This document shows positions 12,363-24,800 of a DNA stretch of 64,000 nt, in pieces. Position 1 is the first letter of the stretch. The number at the start of each line of letters is the position of its first letter. The notes beneath the pieces were generated by a model. It was not told the DNA's origin and searched no databases. It saw nothing but the letters and a program-made list of their open reading frames with translations. The stretch comes from Sinonovacula constricta (Eukaryota > Mollusca > Bivalvia > Cardiida > Solecurtidae), in the NCBI GenBank assembly GCA_007844125.1, contig CM017559.1:33199363-33263362 (forward strand), read 5' to 3'. A program made the position numbers and the translations under genes.

Positions 12363-12550
12363 CATGTGTCACCGTTCATCAACTGTAGTTATAGTATAGA
12401 TATTGCAGTAATGTTCATACATTTCTCTACAAGCGTAGTCTTTAAATTGTCTGGATAATTCCTCCCTTAGGAGTAGAGAGATTTATCACAACAACCATCA
12501 TTATATCAATACATTGAAAATATCAAAAATAAAGCTGTCTTCCATTTCAG

Positions 12551-12800
12551 CTCTTCGCTACCTCGGTCGCAATGCTACCAGCAAGACCACTCGGCTTTTT
12601 GCATCCAGCAAGGTGTGGGGCCACGCCATTCCCACTCGTAACTGCGACATCATTATGACATTGCCCGCGGCAACAGATGACGAAACTCTGATGTGGTTGC
12701 TAACAAGGCTTCGAACACGTACTCCACAGATACATGTGTATGTTCGACACTGGAAGAACACAAACGTGTATGCCTTCTACATGACATCTGGATATCAGCA
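12551..12800 (+). CDS. ANO8: ANO8 exon E1 (first seen): N-terminal cytosolic domain
   Basis: Acceptor TTCCATTTCAG ends at 12550 and donor GTAAGT starts at 12801. The exon enters with two bases of a split codon and leaves with two bases (CA) that join T of the next exon to give His. It encodes residues 1-83, including [12 protein letters not shown] and [20 protein letters not shown], the ANO8-type N-terminal block. In vertebrate ANO8 only about 50 residues lie upstream of this block, so one short 5' coding exon is expected but was not found. Confidence 0.93.
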
Positions 12801-15800
12801 GTAAGTGAATTCTTTAAGATGAAATTTCAGATCAGTCCTAGGACAGATAGACTCGAAAGTTCCTATATTGAATGTCCTAGGATTTTTATTAAAATGCACT
12901 TAAGAAAGTTAAGTAGTCTTATGATGTTATAATCATTTAAACACTTCACCTTTGATGATATTTGTCTTTTTTTAATATTTTTTGATACTATGTTAATAAT
13001 ACTTCTCCGCTCGCCAGAATAAATTGTTAATCTTGTTTTTTTATTACATCACAACCTTTGTATTTGATAAAGTCATTACTTAGATGCATGGATACTTACT
13101 TAGATCCAAGTATACTTACTAAGATCAAAGCAAACTTACTTAGTTCCATGTATAATTACTTAGATCCTGTATAATTACTTAGATCCATGTATAAGTACTA
13201 AGATCTATGTTTAATTACTTAGATCCATGTATACTTACCTAGATCCATGTATATTAACTAAGATCCATGTATAATTACTTAGATCCATGTATAATTACTT
13301 AGATATAAGTATTATTACTTAGATCCATGTATAATTACTTAGATCCAAGTATTATTACTTAGATCTATGTATAATTACTTAGATCCAAGTATTATTACTT
13401 AGATCCATGTATAATTACTTAGATCCATGTATAATTACTTATATCCAAGTATTATTACTTAGATCCATGTATAATTACTTAGATCCAAGTATTATTACTT
13501 AGATCCATGTATAATTACTTAGATCCAAGTATTATTACTTAGATCCATGTATAATTACTTAGATCCAAGTATTATTACTTAGATCCATGTATACTTACCT
13601 AGATCCATGTATATTAACTAAGATCCATGTATAATTACTTAGATCCATGTATACTTACCTAGATCCATGTATATTAACTAAGATCCATGTATAATTACTT
13701 AGATCCATGTATAATTACTTAGATATAAGTATTATTACTTAGATCCATGTATAATTACTTAGATCCAAGTATTATTACTTAGATCCATGTATAATTACTT
13801 AGATCCAAGTATTATTACTTAGATCTATGTATAATTACTTAGATCCATGTTTAATTACTTAGATCCAAGTATTATTACTTAGATCCATGTTTAATTACTT
13901 AGATCCAAGTATACTTACTTAGATCCAAGTATGTGACATAAATGAGGGTATGATAAACTAAAATTCTACTTATTTTAATTTTTAATTTTACTTTTTTGTA
14001 AGTTTTCAATATAAACATGTTTTTAAAGTGTGTAATCACCAACAAAGAGTTGTCTTCCTTAACCTGTAGCTTGCTTAGGGCATATATATAGGGCCTGGGC
14101 AAATATTTTAGGTCCAGGTCAAGCTGCTTCCTTGTGGAATCTGTCTGATCAGGATCTGCACTAGTTGATATTGAGTGCCAAAGTAGAAGACTTGATCCTG
14201 TCATTAAGTTCTTAGCCAATAATTAATAGAATTTAGTTTGTGTTATTAACAAATGATGTGGTCTAGGAGTTGGTAAATTTAGATTTTAGCAGATTTATTG
14301 TCCTTTGTTGATACATGCAAAGTACATGAACAAAAAAGTTGATTTTGATTACTTTGCCTCAAATTTTAGTATAGACAAATGCAATATTACAGCAGTGCTG
14401 CTTGTCATTTTCTTGCTGCCATGCTACGGCCATTTAGCTGTCACACATATGGATTTTCGACTGTAGTTTGATAAGGTTCTGTAGGCTGAAGTTGGGTATT
14501 AATCATGTTGAGATAATTATTTTTACCTGTCATTACTGTTTTATCACTTCCAACATTACCAGCATCATCAACACAACTATCATTATCATCATCTTAATCA
14601 ACATCAATGCTATCATCGTCATCACCATCGTCATCATCAACATCGTCATCATCATCATTGTCATCATCACCATCTTTATCTGCAGCATCATCAACATTAT
14701 CATCATCATTGTCATCATCATTATCATTGTCATCATCACCCATTATCATCATCATTGTCATCATCAGCATCATCATTGTCATCATCAGCATCACCATCAT
14801 CATATTCATTGTCATCATTGCCATCATCATAGTCATCATCATCATTATCATCATCATCATCATCATCATTGTCATCATCATCACCATCATCACCATTGTC
14901 ATCATCATCATCATCATCATAATTATCATCAACAGCTCCATCATAACCACAATCCACATCACAATCATCACTACTACCATCATCATCAACAGCAGTAGCA
15001 GCAATGTCATCACATCATCATCATCATCACCACCACAATCATCATCATTACTATCACCACCACCACTTTCATCATCATCACCTTCATCAATATCAGAGCA
15101 TAATCACCACCACCACTATTACTATCATTAATACACAATAACTATCATCAATCCCACACTATCACTATCGCTATTATCATCACTTTCAGCATCACAATTT
15201 TGACATCATGTCTACCACCAGGCCTTGATTACCATTACTGTCAGCATATATTATCACCATCATTATTGTCTATATCATCACCACCCCTTCTGTCACCACC
15301 ACCACCATCAACCATTTTTTGCTACCATGACCACTACAGCCACAACCTCATCACTGATAATAACAAAAAATGAAAACAGGCAGTGTTTTTTTTTTTTTAC
15401 ATTTATATGGTTCCCACTACCAGAACTGCAATCACGTCTTGGCAAAGTGGATTCATAGAAAATATACCTCTTCTCTGTTACCTCCTTAATGTCTTCTTGT
15501 ATTTAACAACTTTCCACTGTTGTTTGGAAGCTAACAACATTGCTCTTCTCTAAAAGATGCCTAGCTGCCTTCTTTTATTATATTATTAAAACAAATATTG
15601 TTGAAATTTTCAAGTATTTGGCTACAATACTAACTTCCTAGCAGCTGTTCCCTGCCAGTTTGAATCAGTAAAATTTCTCTAAAGCTTTGAAGATGTGGGA
15701 AAATATTATAACTTCAAATGCAATGAAACTAGAAACAGAGAGATACGGTTCTGCCTTATAGAAGTAAATAAAGGTTGGAAGTTATGCATTGACTGGGACT

Positions 15801-18800
15801 GTCTTTATATTGTGAAGTTGATTTCTGACAGATTGATTGGGACAGTCTTTTATATTGTAGAGGTGGTATCTGACAGATTGATTGGGACAGTTTATATAGT
15901 AGAGGTGGTATCTGACAGATTGATTGGGACAGTTTATATAGTAGAGGTGGTATCTGACAGATTGATTGGGACAGTCTTTTATATTGTAGAGGTGGTATCT
16001 GACAGATTGATTGGGACAGTTTATATAGTAGAGGTGGTATCTGACAGATTGATTGGGACAGTCTTTTATATTGTAGAGGTGGTATCTGACAGATTGATTG
16101 GGACAGTTTATATAGTAGAGGTGGTATCTGACAGATTGATTGGGACAGTCTTTTGTATAGTATAGGTGGTATCTGACAGATTGATTGGGACTGTCTTTTA
16201 TATAGTAGAGGTGGTATCTGACAGATTGATTGGGACTGTCTTTTGTATAGTAAAGGTGGTATCTGACAGATTGATTGGGACAGTCTTTTATATTGTAGAG
16301 GTGGTATCTGACAGATTGATTGGGACAGTCTTTTATATTGTAGAGGTGGTATCTGACAGATTGATTGGGACAGTCTTTTGTATTGTAGAGGTGGTATCTG
16401 ACAGATTGATTGGGACAGTCTTTTATATAGTAGAGGTGGTATCTGACAGATTGATTGGGACAGTTTATATAGTAGAGGTGGTATCTGACAGATTGATTGG
16501 GACAGTCTTTTGTATAGTATAGGTGGTATCTGACAGATTGATTGGGACTGTCTTTTATATAGTAGAGGTGGTATCTGACAGATTGATTGGGACTGTCTTT
16601 TGTATAGTAAAGGTGGTATCTGACAGATTGATTTGGACAGTCTTTTATATTGTAGAGGTGGTATCTGACAGATTGATTGGGACAGTCTTTTATATTGTAG
16701 AGGTGGTATCTGACAGATTGATTGGGACAGTCTTTTGTATTGTAGAGGTGGTATCTGACAGATTGATTGGGACAGTCTTTTATATAGTAGAGGTGGTATC
16801 TGACAGATTGATTGGGACAGTTTATATAGTAGAGGTGGTATCTGACAGATTGATTGGGACAGTCTTTTATATTGTAGAGGTGGTATCTGACAGATTGATT
16901 GGGACAGTTTATATAGTAGAGGTGGTATCTGACAGATTGATTGGGACAGTCTTTTATATTGTAGAGGTGGTATCTGACAGATTGATTGGGACAGTTTATA
17001 TAGTAGAGGTGGTATCTGACAGATTGATTGGGACTGTCTTTTATATAGTAGAGGTGGTATCTGACAGATTGATTGGGACTGTCTTTTGTATAGTAAAGGT
17101 GGTATCTGACAGATTGATTGGGACAGTCTTTTATATTGTAGAGGTGGTATCTGACAGATTGATTGGGACAGTCTTTTATATTGTAGAGGTGGTATCTGAC
17201 AGATTGATTGGGACAGTCTTTTGTATTGTAGAGGTGGTATCTGACAGATTGATTGGGACAGTCTTTTATATTGTAGAGGTGGTATCTGACAGATTGATTG
17301 GGACAGTCTTTTATATTGTAGAGGTGGTATCTGACAGATTGATTGGGACAGTCTTTTATATAGTAGAGGTGGTATCTGACAGATTGATTGGGACAGTCTT
17401 TTATATAGTAGAGGTGGTATCTGACAGATTGATTGGGACAGTCTTTTATATATAGTAGAGGTGGTATCTGACAGATTGATTGGGACATTCTTTTATATAG
17501 TAGAGGTGGTATCTGACAGATTGATTGGGACATTCTTTTGTATTGTAGAGGTGGTATCTGACAGATTGATTGGGACAGTCTTTTATATTGTAGAGGTGGT
17601 ATCTGACAGATTGATTGGGACATTCTTTTATATAGTAGAGGTGGTATCTGACAGATTGATTGGGACAGTCTTTTATATTGTAGAGGTGGTATCTGACAGA
17701 TTGATTGGGACAGTCTTTTATATTGTAGAGGTGGTATCTGACAGATTGATTTGGACAGTCTATATATTTAAGGTGGAATCCAACAGATTGACTATATCTT
17801 ATGCATGTATCATTATCTTTACCCAGTTCTTGGGTATTTGTGCATTATTGCTGCTAAGATTTATACTTCAGTCTTAGTAAAGGCTGTTCATTACAATTTC
17901 AACAACCGGCCGCAATAGCTCAGGTGGTAGAGCGTCGGCTTGCGGATCGGGAGGTCGTGGGTTCGAACCCCAACTGGGTCATACCAAAGACTTTAAAGTT
18001 GGTAGTAGTGGCTTCCCTCCTAACGCTCGGAGCTAAGGGGACAGCATTACGCCTGACTCGTGGGTGTCAGTATAATGGACAGGCCGGGTTCAGTCCCTGG
18101 GCACCTCATAGGTGCCCCTGTGCTATAATGATAGAAATGTTGCTGAGCAGTATTGGCCAAAATGCCGGCTAATCCCAATCCCAATTTCAACATTACCTCA
18201 ATGATTTGTGAAGTACAGTCGACTCTCGTTATCTCGACATCGTCGGGACTTTTCAAATTAAGTAGAGATATCAGATTGTCGAGATAACAGTAGCTGTGTT
18301 TATGGCACACTTAATCTAAAGGGGAGTTACTCTGCAGTATTAGAGCACCGGAAATTTTACACTACGTGAAAATTACAAATGGTTGCAAACAACTAAGATT
18401 GGAGACATTAATTTTGTCATGTTTTATTTCATTATGAATTTGAAAACGATTAACAAGCAAGACATTACAACATTACATACACGTAACAGTTATAAACATA
18501 AGCACATTTATAAAGCAGGTAATTTACAAACATGGACAAACTAAACTGCAAATTCGCGGGCCTTGGCTTGTAGCGTTGGGCCGTCAACAGCGTTGAGTAA
18601 TTAACAACACTCGTTAACGGCATCAGTTTGCGACACCAATTAGCAGCGAGTGATGATCGGCGCATGATGTTATTCACACCTCTCGCGGTCGCCACTGATA
18701 ATTTCGCGAGTCGAGATAAACTGTGACATTAAATAGCAATCTAGTAGCTTGGGACTTAGATTTTCTAGTCGACATACTGAATTTGTCGAGATAAAAAGAT

Positions 18801-21800
18801 CGAAATAAACATTTATTTTTATAATAGATAAAGAACGAACAAAATTGGGACTTAACAAACCTGGTCGAGATAACGGAAAGTCGATATAAAAGTAGTCGAG
18901 AAAATGAGAGTGGACTGTATATAACTTCAAACTCATGATCATTCTAAATTAATAAATAAGCACAATGGAGATTTTTTATAAAATAGAAATGATTGTCAGA
19001 ATTGATTACCCTGATGATCATGTGGCGGGATTTCTAAAGTAACAGGTCATGTATCTAGACCAAAATGCACTTTTATGTTGATTATGATGAATTAATAAAA
19101 TTTTTATGATAAATGTAAATTTTATGTGTATTCTTGTAGTTATTGTGTGTCTGTTTTGGAGAGGGGGCTTTAGATATATCTTGGACACAGGCTCAAAGTT
19201 TTATATACAAAAACCCTGGTGATTATATTATTAAATATGTTGTTTTGGTTCCTTTTTTTGTATTTCTTTGTAATTAGGGCTGTCACGATATGCCTGAAGT
19301 GCACCACAATATATTGCCATATTTATCATACTTTAATATGGGGCTATTTCCCTCTTATATGATGAGCTGAATGTACAATGAATAACTGTTTTAAATATGA
19401 AATAGCTATATAAACTATATAACAGGTAAACAAAGATACAGGACGGTAATGTGACTAAAAATATCAGGAGCGCCTAGTACAGTCAAAAACAAAATTTATG
19501 ACAGTGTAGTGGTGATGCTCTGGCTGAGTTTTGGTGATGAAGATTCACGTTTGTATTTAGGCTGGTTGTACCTACAACGTATTTTACAGGCGTATCACAA
19601 TGTTGACACAGTGCAACACTTTCATCATTTTTCTTTGTTAATCTGTCCACCTTCAGCCAGAAATGGCCCCGCACATCGCTCTTTGCCATTTAATTCAGCA
19701 TTTTTTCGAATGAATCAATCGGCTCGGCCAAGTTGTTTACGGTTGGCAATGGTCGCATTCGTGTATATTGCAGAACAATAGTTAATAATTATATTGTAAA
19801 TATTCTGCTACGAAAAAGCTTGAAACAGTGTGTTTACTTTAACTGAGAAAGTGTGATGATAAATCAAATCTTTGCTTAAAACTCTTATTGTAAGGAATAC
19901 TGCAAATGCAAATGGCTTTTTGGAATGAACCCACATTGACTTCAGACTACATTTTCAGTCGCTTTTCTTCTGTATGAGCGTCCTTGTACAAAATGGTGGT
20001 TGCAACATATGTTTATAAAATATTGCCGTAAACTGTTACGGTCATAGTATATCGCAGTACAGTATTGACTTTATTCAGTAAAGCAATATACCGATATACT
20101 GGTATATCATGACAGCCCTAGTGGTATTGGTTTCTTTCTTTGTAAAATGTTTGTATTTTTAAAAATACATTCAGGGGTGCCATCTTGGGGTGCCGACTTG
20201 TTACACTTACTCCCCGCCATGCATGGGTTCGAGTCCTGGTCTGGGCAAGAAGAGTGTGATGTGAAGAGATTTTCCAGCTAACCTACAGTGTGTAGTGAAA
20301 CTACCAAGACATTAGCCTGGGGTCTTCTTTCACCAGTAATTAGCTCGAGGTCTCCAAAATGACCAAAACTGTGTCAGTGTTTTGTACATGTAACAACTTT
20401 TTTTTCTCTCCCTTGGATTTCAGTCTCCTCAAGGGAGCAGAGGAGCTGGGTTTGATGAAACCTCTAAAGGATGAGTACGGTGGGGGGATGAGAGAGTTCA
20501 CGATGGACGAGCAGGACTGTTATCTCAACGTGGATGATGAAGGACACTTCTTGTCGAGCAGAGAGCGTCAGAGCATCGTCTATCAAATGTTGCTTAACAT
20601 GCGAGCACTTCAAGGGGAAACACTGGGGAAGATAAAGTTCCTCGAAGGGCAGTCTATAGGTTAGTTTGCTGTGCTAGAAGAAAAGGGTTCAAATAGAGTT
20701 GATTAATGTAAATAAAGAAGCAACACTCATTCCAGCAGTGGATCCAGGATTTCTTTTCAGCTACTAGAAACTTTACAATCCCACTGTTGAACAATTTCAA
20801 TCTAACTAAAGTTGCTATTTTACTGTTGATGTGTAGTTTGTTTTCAAAGGAATTATGATCTCTTCCAGATTATACTCTGTAGAATTCAAGCATTGAGGAC
20901 TACCATCAAATGCACACCTTGTAGGATTTAACTAACAACCCATCTGACAAAGTGCATAAACTCGGATTATTCCCTTTTGTTAAATGCCTATTACGCTGAA
21001 TTGTGAACCTGAATTATTTAATCTGTATGTCAAAATTACGATGCCAAATGTGCTTGCATACACAAATAGGTAAATAGTTTAATTTCAGTGCATTATTTCA
21101 AGACATTTTTGGCATAAAAATGTTTAAGCATGGTATTTTTGGACAATTTCATTCGTCTCCCGCACCCCACCCTCTCAATAGCAGTTTGTCTTGTTGCATG
21201 ATGATGTAAAAAGCTTTTATCAAATAACCCAGGTTTATTTTATGCAGATATAACGCTTTTTAATACATAAAGTATGAGGGGGTTTAATTGAACAGGAAGA
21301 ACACCATTAAACCTCAATTCATAACCACCCATGGACTTGTTGTCAGCTGGAAGACATCCAGATTGATTGGTTTCACCTTGAATTGACTTGAACCCAAACC
21401 GTGAGAGGTTAGAAGTCACCCACCACCCTGAGTTGAAAACATACTTTCTGCACAAGACAAAGCAGAGAAAGTGTTGCTTTCTGTTTCAGGATCAGAGCTC
21501 CTGATAATGGCTAATGTGCAGCAATATATCCAATAATTCTTAAGAAATATACAATGAACCTATTTTTGTCTGACCAGACATAGTAGCTCAAATCGGTAGA
21601 ATGTTGGCTTCAGTTATGGGAGACCCCGGGTTCAATCCCAGTCCGTGACATGCCAAAGTCATTAAAAATGGTAATGGTTTAGCTCCCTTGCTAACGGTCA
21701 AGCAAATATAAGGGCAGTTCAAAGACTGGTTGGCCTAGTGCCAGGATAATGTGACTGGATTTGGTAGCATGCCAGGTGTTCATGGCCTGCTATACTCAGT

Positions 21801-24800
21801 GAAGGCAGCACTTCATTTGCTTCAAGTGAACACCGTCTCCAGATAACTGAAATACTGTTGGTAGGACAAAAAATTAAGTAAAAAACAATATTTTTGTCAT
21901 GTACATGTACATTTAATTACTGGTACATACAGGTAGTCATGCCTCTTATATATATACAAATAATGGAATTTCCAAAGAGTTATTAGACCCATTGTTCAAA
22001 TCAATAAAAAAAGTTACTGTTCAACATCTAGATAACAAATAGCATGAAACTGCAAACAATCGTAACCATGGAAATGAACACTGTTTGCTTCAGTAATATG
22101 AGGCTGTTGATTTAAAACACAGTTCACACAGGTAGATTGTGCCTTCAGGCAGGTAATAAATTGAATATAATTACAGATAGTAGAGAACACTATACAGATT
22201 ATGAGTGTTTAAAAGGGGAAACTGTTTTATAATTATAGAAATTTCACCAGAAGGACTTTGTCATTCTTGTTGTGTATTTCTTTTGATGTTCAATTCTTTA
22301 AATGAGAGAAAAAGAACCTTTATAAGCAATTTTGGATTAACCTCACTTTTGACATATTTAGAGATGCTGATGTGATTCTATCAAAGATGCCCATTTTGGA
22401 AGGAACAATCCATTGCTTTAATACAATATACTCATCTAACGAGAACATGTGCCATGTAACCTCTGACATACACTGTGTGCAAAAGTCAGTCACTACATAC
22501 AAATATAGGAAAAACTATTACTAGATGAGAAAAGTTACATGTACCAGTATATATATGTACAAATTGTGGGGAAAATAGAGGGAGGAGTTGAATACAAATT
22601 GTGTACAAACTGTCAGTATGGGGAGAAGTTAAATACAAATTGTGTACAAACTGTCAGTATGGGGAGGAGTTACATACAAATTGTCTACAAACTGTCAATA
22701 GAGGGAGGAGTTGAATACAAATTGTCTACAAACTGTCAATAGGGGGAGAAGTTACATACAAATTGTCTATAAACTGTCAATAGGGGAGGAGTTACATACA
22801 AATTGTCTACAAACTGTCAATAGAGGGAGGAGTTGAATACAAATTATCTACAAACTGTCAATAGGGGGAGAAGTTACATACAAATTGTCTATAAACTGTC
22901 AATAGGGGAGGAGTTACATACAAATTGTCTACAAACTGTCAATAGAGGGAGGAGTTGAATACAAATTATCTACAAACTGTCAATAGAGGGAGGAGTTAAA
23001 TACAAATTGGGTACAAACTGTCAATAGGGGAAGGAGTTACATACAAATTGTGTACAAACTGTCAATAGAAGGAGGAGTTGAATACAAATTGGGTACAAAC
23101 TGTCAATAGAGGGAGGAGTTGAATACAAATTGGGTACAAATTGTCAATAGATGGAGGAGTTGAATACAAATTATCTACAAACTGTCAATAAGGGGAAGAA
23201 TTATATACAAATTGTCTACAAACTGTCAATAGGGGAAGGAGTTACATACAAATTGTCTACAAACTGTCAATAGGGGGAGGAGTTACATACAAATTGTCTA
23301 TAAACTATCAATAGGGGGAGGAGTTACATACAAATTGTCTACAAACTGTCAATAGAGGGAGGAGTTGAATACAAATTATCTGCAAACTGTCAATAGAGGG
23401 AGGAGTTGAATACAAATTGGGCACAAACTGTCAATAGAGGGAGGAGTTGAATACAAATTGGGTACAAACTGTCAATAGAGGGAGGAGTTGAATACAAATT
23501 ATCTACAAACTGTCAATAGGGGAGGAGTTACATACAAATTGTCTACAAACTGTCAATAGGGGGAGGAGTTACATACAAATTGTCTACAAACTGTCAATAG
23601 AGGGAGGAGTAGAATACAAATTATCTACAAACTATCAATAGAGGGAGGAGTTGAATACAGATTATCTACAAACTGTCAATAGAGGCTGGAGTTGAATACA
23701 AAATGTGTACAAACTGTCAGTATGGGGAGAAGTTAAATACAAATTGTGTACAAACTGTCAATAGAGGGAGGAGTTGAATACAAATTATCTACAAACTGTC
23801 AATAGGGGGAGGAGTTACATACAAATTGTCTACAAACTGTCAATAGAGGGAGGAGTTACATACAAATTGTCTACAAACTGTCAATAGAGGGAGGAGTTGA
23901 ATACAAATTGGGTACAAACTGTCAATAGAGGGAGGAGTTGAATACAAATTGTGTACAAACTGTCAGTATGGGGAGAAGTTAAATACAAATTGTGTACAAA
24001 CTGTCAGTATGGGGAGGAGTTACATACAAATTGTCTACAAACTGTCAATAGATGGAGGAGTTGAATACAAATTGGGTACAAACTGTCAGTATAAGGAGAA
24101 GTTAAATACAAATTGTGTACAAACTGTCAATAGGGTGAGGAGTTAAGCACACAATTGGGGGGAGGGGGCGGGGAAGTTACATAAAAATTGACTACTAACT
24201 CTCAGCGGGGAGTTACATACAAATTGTATACAAACTGTCAAAAGGGGAGGAGTTTCATACAAATTGTCTACACACTGTCAATAGGGGGTGGGGTGGGGTG
24301 GAGTTACATACAAATTGTCTACAAACTGTCAATAGGGGGAGGAGTTACATACAAATTGTCTACAAACTGTCAATAGAGGGAGGAGTAGAATACAAATTAT
24401 CTACAAACTATCAATAGAGGGAGGAGTTGAATACAAATTATCTACAAACTGTCAATAGAGGCTGGAGTTGAATACAAAATGTGTACAAACTGTCAGTATG
24501 GGGAGAAGTTAAATACAAATTGTGTACAAACTGTCAATAGAGGGAGGAGTTGAATACAAATTATCTACAAACTGTCAATAGGGGGAGGAGTTACATACAA
24601 ATTGTCTACAAACTGTCAATAGAGGGAGGAGTTACATACAAATTGTCTACAAACTGTCAATAGAGGGAGGAGTTGAATACAAATTGGGTACAAACTGTCA
24701 ATAGAGGGAGGAGTTGAATACAAATTGTGTACAAACTGTCAGTATGGGGAGAAGTTAAATACAAATTGTGTACAAACTGTCAGTATGGGGAGGAGTTACA

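Noticed and set aside
14468..15131. Histidine-, isoleucine-, serine- and aspartate-rich frames
   Set aside because: Translations of the CAT/ATC microsatellite in different frames.
15782..17623. 613-codon open frame on the minus strand, and matching long frames on the plus strand
   Set aside because: It is the 45/42-bp minisatellite; both unit lengths are multiples of three, so frames stay open by arithmetic. No start context, splice support or domain.
17905..18000. tRNA gene suggested by A and B boxes (also at 21590, 28545, 32680, 51246, 51447)
   Set aside because: The acceptor and anticodon stems do not pair and the sequence continues into a SINE body with target duplications.
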